The notes beneath the pieces were generated by a model. It was given only the letters and a program-made list of their open reading frames with translations. It ran no database searches and was not told where the DNA came from. A DNA stretch of 16,971 nt, taken from contig JAZMZK010000031.1 of assembly GCA_045585955.1 (NCBI GenBank), forward strand, positions 1 to 16,971, in the 5' to 3' direction. Of the stretch, positions 1-7,169 are shown one piece after another; the first letter of the stretch is position 1, and each line of letters starts with the position of its first letter. The DNA comes from SIG78 sp045585955. GTDB lineage: Bacteria; Verrucomicrobiota; Lentisphaeria; Victivallales; Victivallaceae. The position numbers were made by a program, and so were the translations under genes.

Positions 1-88
1 TGCCATTCAAATTTTGAAAAATATCTCAATGCACAGGTATATATGTCATTTTTTACTACCTACCCGCATTGGGAACAGAGCCTAATTT
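1..88. repeat. Inner end of a dispersed repeat (left copy)
   Basis: Positions 68-83 (ATTGGGAACAGAGCCT) recur exactly, in inverted orientation, at 16786-16801. With the next five bases the match is 20 of 21. Positions 1-20 match the reverse complement of 16838-16857 at 17 of 20 bases. The DNA between the two blocks has diverged and differs in length (47 versus 36 nt). The window opens on TGCC, the same four bases that close the base of the 17-bp hairpin next to the right-hand copy, so the element probably continues to the left. The GGCTCTGTT start of the terminus, read outwards, resembles ends of some insertion sequences (IS6-like), but no transposase is visible. The rest of the gap up to hflX (89-213) is AT-rich, and I see nothing else in it. 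Confidence 0.7.
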
Positions 89-213
89 ATAAAAACACAT
101 TGAAAATATATCAAGGTAAGTGCAATAAATCAAGTAAAATAAATATTTTATCCGGATTTTTTTGTATGTTGCCCACTTAAAAATGTAAAAAAATCATTTC
201 GGAACAGGCAATT

Positions 214-241
214 TTGCAAATTCTATATTATAGTATATATT
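214..241 (+). promoter_or_regulatory. Sigma70-type promoter for hflX
   Basis: A -35 of TTGCAA (214-219), a 16-nt spacer and a -10 of TATATT (236-241) predict transcription from about 248. This gives a leader of about 34 nt before the GTG at 282. The longer reading frame opens with a TTG at 240, inside the -10 box, which argues against that start. Confidence 0.55.
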
Positions 242-281
242 GTGTTATTATATAAATCAATACAGCAATAAGGATTTTTCA

Positions 282-1571
282 GTGATCGAAGTAGCCGAAG
301 AAGCCCGCAAACGCGTGGAACGAGCCCTCATTGTCGGAACCGTACTGCCCAATGAGGAGTCTGCCAATGTGCACGCTCATTTGGACGAGCTTGCCGAATT
401 GTTGAAAAATCTGGATATTGAAACGGTGGGCAGAGCTGTCGCCAAACTCAAAGGTCCCGCCCATCCCCAATACTATGTGGGTACGGGCAAAGCTGAAGAG
501 ATAGCCTCCATGCTGGAAGAACTCAACGCCGATGTATTGGTCTTTGATATGGAAATAACTCCAACCCAGCAGCGGAACTGGTCAAGATTATGCCGGAAAG
601 TCTGCGTGATCGACCGGCAGGAAGTGATTCTGGATATTTTTGCCGACCGGGCAAACACCCGGGAAGCAGTTCTGCAAGTAGAGCTTGCCCGCTGGCGTTA
701 TCAGCTGCCGCGACTGGCGGGGGCTTGGAGCCACTTATCCCGGCAGCGGGGCGGTGCAGTCAATGCCAAAGGCGAAGGCGAAAGCCAGATCGAGCTGGAC
801 AGGCGACAGATAAAAATGCGTATATCCCGCTTGGAGCAGGAATTGGCTGAAGTACGCAAGCAGCGTGCCACCCAGCGAAAGCAGCGGGAGCGGCACGATA
901 TGCCGCATGGAGCGATCGTAGGTTATACCAATGCGGGGAAATCCTCGCTATTGAAACTTCTTTCCGGCAGAGAAGTTATGGCAGAAGATAAACTCTTTGC
1001 CACCCTTGACCCTATGACCAGAAAGGTCATATTGCCGGATAATCAGACGGTTCTTTTGACCGATACAGTAGGTTTTGTCCGCAAGCTCCCCCACGATTTG
1101 GTAGAAGCGTTCAAATCCACGCTGGAAGAAGCTGTTTTGGCGGATTTTCTGATCCTGGTGCTGGATCTCTCCAGCCCGGAGATCGATGAACACTGGGATA
1201 CTACTTTAGCCGTACTCAAAGAATTGGGTGCTGATACCGATAAAATATTGGTGGTGTTCAACAAGATCGACCGCCCCCACGACGAACTGGCGTTGATCCG
1301 GGCACGGAGTCTGTTTGCCAACGGTATATTCATTTCGGCGGCTACCGGCGAAGGTACCGACATGCTTTTAAGTGCCATATCGCAGCTGGCAAGTGAACAC
1401 TCCAGAGTTATGAAGCTGGTGATCCCGCCGGTCCGCAGCGATCTGGTGGCATTGGCACACCGGAAAACCACGGTGCTGGCAAGTAAATACGACGATTCAG
1501 GTAATGCAGTTATTACCATAAGCTGCAACGCCTTTTACCGGGAAAAATTCAAAGAATTTCAGGTGGTGTAA
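282..1571 (+). CDS. hflX: HflX, ribosome-associated GTPase
   Basis: HflX is a translational GTPase-like protein that binds the 50S subunit and splits stalled or stress-inactivated ribosomes. The 429-residue length is typical. The N-terminal HflX domain carries a glycine-rich signature around residues 156-176 (RGGAVNAKGEGESQ, then LDRRQ), followed by a basic helical linker. The G domain shows the P-loop GYTNAGKSS (about 214-222), DTVG (about 261-264) and NKID (about 327-330). I chose GTG 282 because AAGGA (270-274) sits 7 nt upstream and the protein then begins MIEVAEEARKRVERALIVG, as homologues do. The frame stays open back to a TTG at 240, but that lies in the promoter. A secreted coiled-coil/TPR gene starts 3 nt after the stop, so the two are almost certainly co-transcribed. 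The usual hfq or miaA neighbours are absent. Confidence 0.95.
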   Translation: MIEVAEEARKRVERALIVGTVLPNEESANVHAHLDELAELLKNLDIETVGRAVAKLKGPAHPQYYVGTGKAEEIASMLEELNADVLVFDMEITPTQQRNWSRLCRKVCVIDRQEVILDIFADRANTREAVLQVELARWRYQLPRLAGAWSHLSRQRGGAVNAKGEGESQIELDRRQIKMRISRLEQELAEVRKQRATQRKQRERHDMPHGAIVGYTNAGKSSLLKLLSGREVMAEDKLFATLDPMTRKVILPDNQTVLLTDTVGFVRKLPHDLVEAFKSTLEEAVLADFLILVLDLSSPEIDEHWDTTLAVLKELGADTDKILVVFNKIDRPHDELALIRARSLFANGIFISAATGEGTDMLLSAISQLASEHSRVMKLVIPPVRSDLVALAHRKTTVLASKYDDSGNAVITISCNAFYREKFKEFQVV

Positions 1572-1574
1572 ATT

Positions 1575-4388
1575 ATGAAAAAACTTATGATTATTTTTAC
1601 AGCATTTATATTCCTTGCTGTACTTATGGCAGAAACTCTGGAAAGCTCCCCTTGGGTGGGCTGGAGAAAGGGTTATGAGTATTACGATAAAGCTTCTGAT
1701 AACAAAGAAAAAAATCAGTTTGAAAAAGCTTTGCAAAACTACACCCGCAGCCGTGAATATTTCAATGCCATCCGCCGCAACTTTCCCCAGTGGAACAAAT
1801 CCGTAGTGGAAGGCCGCATAAGATTGTGCGACAACGAAATAAAAGCTCTGGAAAAACTCGTCCGCCCTGCCCGGCGGCATGCACAAACGGTCAACCGCCC
1901 TCCGACAACAAACACGCCCGGCTATCAAAGACCGGTGCAGTATCCGCAACCGGCAGCCGTGCAAAACTATCCGGCAGGCAATTATCCGGCAACGGCCTAC
2001 CCCACAACCGGCGGCAGTTACAACTATCAGGTTGCACCGGCAGGCAGTTCTTCCGGCAGACTTTATATAGAAATGCAGTCAGAAATAGACCAGTACCGTC
2101 AGAAACTGCGCAATGCTCTTATGGAAATAGATAATCTGCAACTCAAGCTCCGCCAAAGCGAAGCCCGCACCCGGGATGTGGACGGCATCTTGCGGGACTA
2201 CCGGCTTTTACAGGAAAAGTATTCGCTGTTGGAAGTGCAGTACAAAAACGCTGTCGAGCGCTCACTGACCGGCGACCGCAACCGGTATGAAAATCAACTT
2301 ATGACCCTGAAAATCGCTAATGACGAAGCAATAAAGCGTACCCGGCAGCTGGAAGAAACCATACGAATCAAAGACAATGAATATGCCACATCGCGCGCCG
2401 AAGTACTCAAACTTAAAGATGATTTACAAAAATCAGTCAATGAGAATCTCCGGTTGCAGCGGGAACTGAAACTGCAACAAAATAAATCAACCGCAGCAGC
2501 ACCGGCAACCGTTGAATTATCCAACAAACTCAAAGCGCTTGAAAATGAACTCAAGCGCAAAGATCAGCGCATTGACCGGCTGATGCAACTTTTAAGCGAC
2601 AACCCGGATGATAAAAGCAATTCCACTCAAATTGCAGAATCCGAGATAAAACGCCTGCGTAACGAACTTGAAGAACTTAAAAAATCCAACCTCTCCGAGC
2701 CGGAACTGCGTCGTAATATCAGTACACTTACGGCAGATAACAGCAATCTCAAACAACAGCTTGCCGAGCTGGATGCCTTGTTGAAAGTTCGGGAAAACGA
2801 ACTTAAAAACAGCCGCAGTGCATTGCAAAAAGCCCGTGATACAGAACAAGTGACCCAAAAAGAAATGCTGACCTTGAGCCGCCGTACCGAAACGCTGGAA
2901 AAAGAACTCAAAACTTATTCCGACCGTTACAACTCATTGGAAAAACGCCACCAAGACCGGCTAAATGCCGATGCAGTAAGCACCGAAAAGCGGGAAAAAG
3001 AAAGAAAAATCGCCAATCAGCATTTGTTGAGTGCCGGAAAAAAAATCCAAAACCTCAATGATGAATTGGTAAAACTTAAAGCAGAATTGGAAGCTGGTAA
3101 AGCAGTATTGAAAAGTTCCCGGGCTTTGGTTATAGACCTGAAAGCAAAACAACATTCTGCCGATATCGAATTAAAGAAAATGGCAGAACTGCAAAAAGCT
3201 TATGATGAATTGAAAGCCAAATTTGACCTCTTCAACCGGGCAGGCAACTCCGATGTATTAAAAGCCCTCAACCGCATTCCCGGTTTGGAAGAAAGTCTCA
3301 AACGCTATGAAAAAGAAAACAACACTCTGCTGAACGAAATAGCTGTACTCAAGCGCCGTCTGCGGCAGAAGTCAGGCAATGTGTCAAATACCGGAATCGA
3401 AAACTTTGAGCTTGAACGAATCGAAAAACTTCTTGCTGATGCCCGAAGCGCTGCCGCCAGAGGCAATTACGAAATCGCCGTTTGGGGGTACCGCCAAGTG
3501 CTTTTAAGAGAACCGGAAAACAACGAAGCCGCAGTCAAACTGGGCAATCTTTATCTGGATGCCGGAAAATTTGATGATGCTCATAAACTTTTGGAACAGG
3601 CAAGAAAAGTCACACCCGACGATGAAAAACTCATCGACAGCTGTGCCCGCTCGCTCATTGGCAAACGCAACTACGATGAAGCCTTGAAACTGCTCCGCGA
3701 TCTGCGGAAAAAACGCAATGGCAGAGTCAGTGCACAACTTCTTCTTACTGAAGCAGTAGCTTGCAGCCGCAGCGGTAAAAACAGCGATGCCGAAAAGAGT
3801 TTTAAAGCAGTTCTCAAGCAGCAGCCGGGCAATGGCGAAGCGGCTTATGAGCTGGCTTTGCTGCTTTCTGCTGACGAAAAACGCCGCAAGGAGGCGGGCG
3901 AATTTTACATGCTTGCCAAGAACAACGGCATTGCAGTTGACAGTTATCTGGAAGAGTTGCTCCGCAGTTTCAACACCCAAGATCAGGAAACATGTAAATT
4001 CCTTTTGAATAATGCTGCGGAAGCTATGCAAAATGGCGATATGCAGTCCGCAGCATGGTATCTGGCAGAAGTAAAAAAGCTCTATCCGGATAATCAGGAA
4101 TATATTGTCGTTCAGGCAGTATACTACATATTGAACAAACAGTCGCTGGAAATATTGAAGCTCTTCGGCAAAAAAGCCGACAACCGCCAAAAAATACTTT
4201 GTGCCATTGCTCTTACGCTCAATGAAAAGTATGCTGATGCAGAAAAAATGCTCTCGGCAACCACCAGACTTTCCGCCGGAGCTTTACCGGAAGCCTTGAC
4301 CAAGTTTGTCCGCAAAGTTATGGAATCAAGCAAAGTAAACAGCGAAAAACACAAGCTTTGCGAAAAAATCCTGCAAAAGCTCCGCTGA
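1575..4388 (+). CDS. Secreted coiled-coil/TPR protein, 937 aa
   Basis: Function not recognised. The first ~20 residues form a Sec signal peptide (MKKLMIIFTAFIFLAVLMAE, cleavage near the end), so the protein should be periplasmic or envelope-bound. Order of parts: a short helical, TPR-like segment (about 25-95); a Pro/Tyr/Gln-rich linker (about 97-158); a very long heptad-rich coiled coil (about 162-600) dense in Glu, Lys, Leu and Arg; and TPR repeats from about 611 towards the C-terminus (for example GNYEIAVWGYRQVLLREPEN and AGKFDDAHKLLEQARKVTPD). Coiled coil plus periplasmic TPRs recalls CpoB/YbgF, which links peptidoglycan synthesis to outer-membrane constriction, but this protein is far longer and the comparison is architectural only. 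AGGTGG (1561-1566) lies within the end of hflX, 8 nt before the ATG, indicating translational coupling. The gene converges on the membrane-protein gene at 4394, with 5 nt between the stops. Confidence 0.85.
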   Translation: MKKLMIIFTAFIFLAVLMAETLESSPWVGWRKGYEYYDKASDNKEKNQFEKALQNYTRSREYFNAIRRNFPQWNKSVVEGRIRLCDNEIKALEKLVRPARRHAQTVNRPPTTNTPGYQRPVQYPQPAAVQNYPAGNYPATAYPTTGGSYNYQVAPAGSSSGRLYIEMQSEIDQYRQKLRNALMEIDNLQLKLRQSEARTRDVDGILRDYRLLQEKYSLLEVQYKNAVERSLTGDRNRYENQLMTLKIANDEAIKRTRQLEETIRIKDNEYATSRAEVLKLKDDLQKSVNENLRLQRELKLQQNKSTAAAPATVELSNKLKALENELKRKDQRIDRLMQLLSDNPDDKSNSTQIAESEIKRLRNELEELKKSNLSEPELRRNISTLTADNSNLKQQLAELDALLKVRENELKNSRSALQKARDTEQVTQKEMLTLSRRTETLEKELKTYSDRYNSLEKRHQDRLNADAVSTEKREKERKIANQHLLSAGKKIQNLNDELVKLKAELEAGKAVLKSSRALVIDLKAKQHSADIELKKMAELQKAYDELKAKFDLFNRAGNSDVLKALNRIPGLEESLKRYEKENNTLLNEIAVLKRRLRQKSGNVSNTGIENFELERIEKLLADARSAAARGNYEIAVWGYRQVLLREPENNEAAVKLGNLYLDAGKFDDAHKLLEQARKVTPDDEKLIDSCARSLIGKRNYDEALKLLRDLRKKRNGRVSAQLLLTEAVACSRSGKNSDAEKSFKAVLKQQPGNGEAAYELALLLSADEKRRKEAGEFYMLAKNNGIAVDSYLEELLRSFNTQDQETCKFLLNNAAEAMQNGDMQSAAWYLAEVKKLYPDNQEYIVVQAVYYILNKQSLEILKLFGKKADNRQKILCAIALTLNEKYADAEKMLSATTRLSAGALPEALTKFVRKVMESSKVNSEKHKLCEKILQKLR

Positions 4389-4417
4389 ATATTTCAGCTT
4401 TCAGCAGTTATTTTTTT
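4384..4417 (+). terminator. Possible terminator of the hflX-TPR operon
   Basis: GCTGAA (4384-4389) can pair with TTCAGC at 4393-4398 (3-nt loop) or with a second TTCAGC at 4400-4405, followed by TTATTTTTTT (4408-4417). The second pairing places the stem 2 nt before the T-rich tract. The structure starts inside the last codons of the coiled-coil/TPR gene and overlaps the 3' end of the convergent membrane-protein gene. The stem is short, so confidence is moderate. Confidence 0.45.
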
Positions 4418-4813
4418 GAAGGGAAATAATACAAGTATCACTCCGGCAGCGGTTTGCAATGCGATCACTGCCGGTATTACTACGGGCAGTGATCCGGCTT
4501 CTTCCGGCACTATGGCAAGTAAGTCCAAAGTAAAAATTTCCAGCATTACCGACAAGGCGGTCACGGTCACAAAATAGATCCGCCACGCAGTACTGCCGGA
4601 TCGCCAGAGCATTACGCTGCCGAAAATATTAAGCAAATCCAAGGGGATAAAACAATATATTTGCAAGATTATCCCGATAACGATTTCTGCGGCAGCAAAA
4701 AGGGCAAAAAAAACCGCCGCACTCCGGAGCAGAATTTTCCACTTCCGGCGATTCGGCGGTAAAGAATTATTTTTCAAATCACTGCACATCTTTAAGCAGA
4801 ATGTACGCTGCAT
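4394..4813 (-). CDS. Small multi-pass membrane protein (unknown)
   Basis: Family not recognised. The 139-residue product has about four hydrophobic segments: roughly residues 28-52 (SAAVFFALFAAAEIVIGIIL), 54-70, 78-100 (YFVTVTALSVMLEIFTLDLL) and 110-131. There is a basic N-terminal stretch (PPNRRKWK) and a KK near the C-terminus. It is predicted to be an inner-membrane protein with no visible catalytic motif. Its 5' end overlaps the end of the DtxR-like gene by 35 nt from the first ATG (4813), or by 11 nt if ATG 4789 is used. Neither start has a strong ribosome binding site, which fits translational coupling to the regulator. Pairing with a metal regulator makes a role in metal or stress physiology possible, but that is inference from position only. 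Confidence 0.7.
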   Translation of the reverse strand: MQRTFCLKMCSDLKNNSLPPNRRKWKILLRSAAVFFALFAAAEIVIGIILQIYCFIPLDLLNIFGSVMLWRSGSTAWRIYFVTVTALSVMLEIFTLDLLAIVPEEAGSLPVVIPAVIALQTAAGVILVLFPFKKITAES

Positions 4814-5471
4814 CGCTGCCCCGCAGCGAGATCACACTATCCAGTAATCTTATCCGCAAAAGATCCCCCAGCGGAGCCCTGCCCTCCAGCGTGATCCTTG
4901 CCCCGGGAACCAATCCCATATCCGCAAATTTCTTGGAGCCCTTCAAAGCAGTGCTGACATAAGCGATAACTCCGCTTTGCTCTTCCTGCAAATCATTCAA
5001 GGCAATCAAATCATGTACCGGAGCTTCGGCTGGCATTTCGGCAAAAATCTGACTCAATTTACTGCGAACCGCTGCCGCACTTTCATCAGTTACCAACACA
5101 TCGGTCAAAGCCACCAGTTTACGCAAAACATTTTCGTCAATATCGTGTTCCACCTTACACGCCGTAGCATCGGCTTCGTCATGGGAAAGCTCCAGCACTT
5201 CTTCAAAAAAGCGGCACAAGCACTGGTGTCTTTTGCGGATAACCGCCGCGGTTTGAGCTCCGGCAGCCGTTAAAACCACCGGCTGGTGCGAACGGTATAC
5301 GATCAAATCCCTCGCCGCCAACGCCTGCAAAGCATTAGTTACCGACGGCATTTTTACCTGCAAACGGTCAGCAAGCTCTTTACTGTGGGCGTGACCGTTG
5401 GCATCGATCAAATCGGCAATAGCCTCCAGATAATCTTCCAAACTGCTGGAGATATTGGTATTTACACTCAT
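4779..5471 (-). CDS. DtxR/MntR-family metal-dependent regulator with FeoA domain
   Basis: A metal-sensing transcriptional repressor of 230 residues, the long (DtxR/IdeR-like) form. The winged helix-turn-helix spans about 10-70 (AHSKELADRLQVKMPSVTNA). The dimerisation and metal domain spans about 72-145 (RKRHQCLCRFFEEVL, ACKVEHDIDENVL). A FeoA/SH3-like domain lies at about 155-228 (ADMGLVPGARITLEGRAPLG). Probable metal ligands are D13 and E16 (as MntR D8 and E11), H82, C105 (as DtxR C102), E108 and H109. This set mixes Mn-type and Fe-type signatures, so the cognate metal is unclear. The ATG at 5471 is preceded by an AAGAAAGAGA purine tract. It has its own promoter upstream and overlaps the downstream membrane-protein gene. 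A ZIP metal transporter lies about 3.5 kb away on the other strand. Confidence 0.92.
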   Translation of the reverse strand: MSVNTNISSSLEDYLEAIADLIDANGHAHSKELADRLQVKMPSVTNALQALAARDLIVYRSHQPVVLTAAGAQTAAVIRKRHQCLCRFFEEVLELSHDEADATACKVEHDIDENVLRKLVALTDVLVTDESAAAVRSKLSQIFAEMPAEAPVHDLIALNDLQEEQSGVIAYVSTALKGSKKFADMGLVPGARITLEGRAPLGDLLRIRLLDSVISLRGSDAAYILLKDVQ

Positions 5472-5517
5472 AAAAAATCTCTTTCTTCAAGGTATGGCAA
5501 AAAAGTTTGACTTGTAT

Positions 5518-5545
5518 AATTTAGCACAGAAAAAAAGATTTACAA
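5518..5545 (-). promoter_or_regulatory. Promoter of the DtxR-like regulator operon
   Basis: Read on the minus strand: -35 TTGTAA, 16-nt spacer ending TGTGC, and -10 TAAATT. The TGC just before the -10 is an extended -10 element. The same TGTGC-TA(T/A)ATT block occurs at the promoters of tig and the LacI-family gene. I looked for a DtxR/MntR palindrome between here and the ATG and found no convincing one. Confidence 0.55.
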
Positions 5546-5557
5546 TTTTTTAAGCAC

Positions 5558-5597
5558 AAAAAAACAGCGTCCATCCGTTTTGTCGGAAAGACGCTGT
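5558..5597 (-). terminator. Rho-independent terminator of tig
   Basis: On the minus strand, ACAGCGTC and GACGCTGT form an 8-bp stem with a further internal TCCG/CGGA pairing. It is followed directly by a run of seven T. It lies 20 nt after the tig stop and separates tig from the DtxR-like gene. Confidence 0.88.
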
Positions 5598-5616
5598 AAA
5601 GTGCAATCAATATTGA

Positions 5617-6933
5617 TTACTTATCGGCTTTGACCGCATCAGCCACAAAGTTCCAGACTTTGTTGTTAAGTATTTCGCTCTGCAACGCTTCGATAGCACC
5701 ATTCTTTTCCATAATGGAACGCAGTTCAGCGGGCTTTTTGCGATAGTAGCGGCTCATCATTTCGATTTCGCGATCGACTTCAGCAGCAGTTACGGTGATG
5801 TTTTCAGCCTTGGCGATCTTGCGGAAGACCAGCTCACGACGCAGTTTGGCGCTGGCTTCGACCTTGGCGGCGGCACGATGTTCTTCCAAATTCTTCTTGA
5901 ATTCTTCGGCATCGGCTTCGCTCTTGACGGTTTCCTGGGCTTTGCGCTGCAAGGCTTCGTCGGTTTCGGCTTCCAACAGACCGGCGGGCAGTTCAAATTC
6001 GCCTACGGCAGCGGAGATCTTTTCGTAAACAGCGGTGCGGACAGCTTCACGGCGTTTGCCTTCGGCTTCGGCCTGCAAACCGCTCTTGAGCATTTCACGC
6101 AGCTTGTCGATGGAATCCAAACGCAGTTTGGCAGCCAATTCATCGTCGGTCAGATCCTTGCGGCGCTGCACATTGACGACCTTGACGGTGTACTTGACGG
6201 TCTTGCCAGCCAGAGCGGCTTCGCGATAGTCGGCAGGATAGACACTGTCGAAGGTGTATTCTTTGCCGGCTTCGGCACCGGTCAGAGCAGCAACACAGCC
6301 GGGGAGGTATTCGGGTTCAGCCAGCCACAGGAAAGTGGCATCGGCCTTGACCTGACGGGTCAAGCTGGCAGAAGCATCTTCAGGGAGTTCAAAGTCAGAG
6401 GTGTAATCGACTTTGAGCATATCTTCTTTGGCGGCCGGTTCGCTGATTTCAGCAAATTCGGCATACATCTTGCGATACTGTTCGACCCGGTCGTTGAGTT
6501 CTTTTTCGTCAACTTCAGCGGCGGGGACATCGACTTCCAAACCTTTGTATTCAAAGTCGGCGATCTGGGGAGCCAGATCGATACGCAGAGTGAATTTATA
6601 TTCCTTGCCCAGTTCCAAAGCACTTTCTTCGGGCATGCGGCAATAGACGACTTCCAGCTTTTCACCATCGGAGAGGCGTTCAAAAGCGGCAGCCATGAAA
6701 CGGCGTTTGAGTTCATCTTTGAGATCGTTTTCAAAACGCTTGACGATCATTGCTTCGGGGGCTTTGCCACGGCGGAAACCGGGAACAGCCACATAGTTGG
6801 CAAATGCCTTGGCGGCGATGCTGGTTTCGGACTTCATGCGGTCAGCGGCGACGGTAAAGTCGCAATTTCTGCACAGTGCACCATCTTCACGCACCACCAG
6901 TTCAAGAGCCTGAGAAAGGGTCTGCTTGGCCAT
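5617..6933 (-). CDS. tig: Trigger factor (ribosome-associated chaperone, PPIase)
   Basis: Trigger factor docks at the ribosomal exit tunnel through L23 and shields nascent chains. This product is 438 residues, the usual length. The N-terminal ribosome-binding domain has the signature loop GFRRGKAP at 52-59. The FKBP-like PPIase domain spans about 170-258 (DMLKVDYTSDFE, YLPGCVAALTGAEAGKEYTF, GKTVKYTVKVVNV). The helical C-terminal arms form the chaperone cradle. A CxxC pair (C21, C24) in the N-terminal domain is not a usual feature. The GAGAG-type purine tract just before ATG 6933 resembles that of the DtxR-like gene. The gene is monocistronic, with its own promoter and terminator. The clpP and clpX genes that often follow tig are absent. 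Confidence 0.96.
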   Translation of the reverse strand: MAKQTLSQALELVVREDGALCRNCDFTVAADRMKSETSIAAKAFANYVAVPGFRRGKAPEAMIVKRFENDLKDELKRRFMAAAFERLSDGEKLEVVYCRMPEESALELGKEYKFTLRIDLAPQIADFEYKGLEVDVPAAEVDEKELNDRVEQYRKMYAEFAEISEPAAKEDMLKVDYTSDFELPEDASASLTRQVKADATFLWLAEPEYLPGCVAALTGAEAGKEYTFDSVYPADYREAALAGKTVKYTVKVVNVQRRKDLTDDELAAKLRLDSIDKLREMLKSGLQAEAEGKRREAVRTAVYEKISAAVGEFELPAGLLEAETDEALQRKAQETVKSEADAEEFKKNLEEHRAAAKVEASAKLRRELVFRKIAKAENITVTAAEVDREIEMMSRYYRKKPAELRSIMEKNGAIEALQSEILNNKVWNFVADAVKADK

Positions 6934-7028
6934 TTTTTACTCTCTTTCTATAAATTATTTGTTTTAAAATGGTTTAATTTCAACTGAAACACACTGCCAA
7001 TAAAAGCCTAAAGCAGTATGAATTTGTT

Positions 7029-7056
7029 AATATAGCACAACTCCGGATTTTTTCAA
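7029..7056 (-). promoter_or_regulatory. Promoter of tig
   Basis: Minus-strand -35 TTGAAA, 16-nt spacer ending TTGTGC, and -10 TATATT. Predicted start is near 7022, giving a leader of about 89 nt. The TGTGCTATATTA block matches the LacI-family promoter and nearly matches that of the DtxR-like gene. Confidence 0.65.
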
Positions 7057-7105
7057 AACATTGAGAAAAATTTTTATGTAAAAAAAACATTTTTCAGCAA
7101 CAAAC

Positions 7106-7133
7106 TTGACTTCATCCCGGAAAACATTATATT
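7106..7133 (+). promoter_or_regulatory. Promoter of the secreted phosphoesterase gene
   Basis: -35 TTGACT (7106-7111), 16-nt spacer, -10 TATATT (7128-7133). Predicted start is near 7140, about 30 nt before the ATG. It is divergent from the tig promoter, with about 50 bp between the two -35 boxes. Confidence 0.7.
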
Positions 7134-7169
7134 AATGCTGTTTACAGTTAACCTCGGAGGGTTATTTCT

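Noticed and set aside
128..171. Terminator-like AT-rich palindromes before hflX
   Set aside because: ATCCGGAT is followed by T's, but the stem is only 4 bp. It is not a convincing terminator.
240..281. TTG start for hflX at 240
   Set aside because: It falls in the predicted -10 box and has no ribosome binding site. GTG 282 has AAGGA at good spacing and matches the normal HflX N-terminus.
5472..5557. DtxR/MntR operator in front of the metal regulator
   Set aside because: Only weak CAAG/CTTG half-sites are present; no palindrome of the expected type is visible.
5878..6987. 369-codon open frame antisense to trigger factor
   Set aside because: The product is a repetitive Gly/Phe-rich sequence with no recognisable motif. 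It mirrors codon bias of the clearly real tig gene on the other strand and reads through the tig promoter region.
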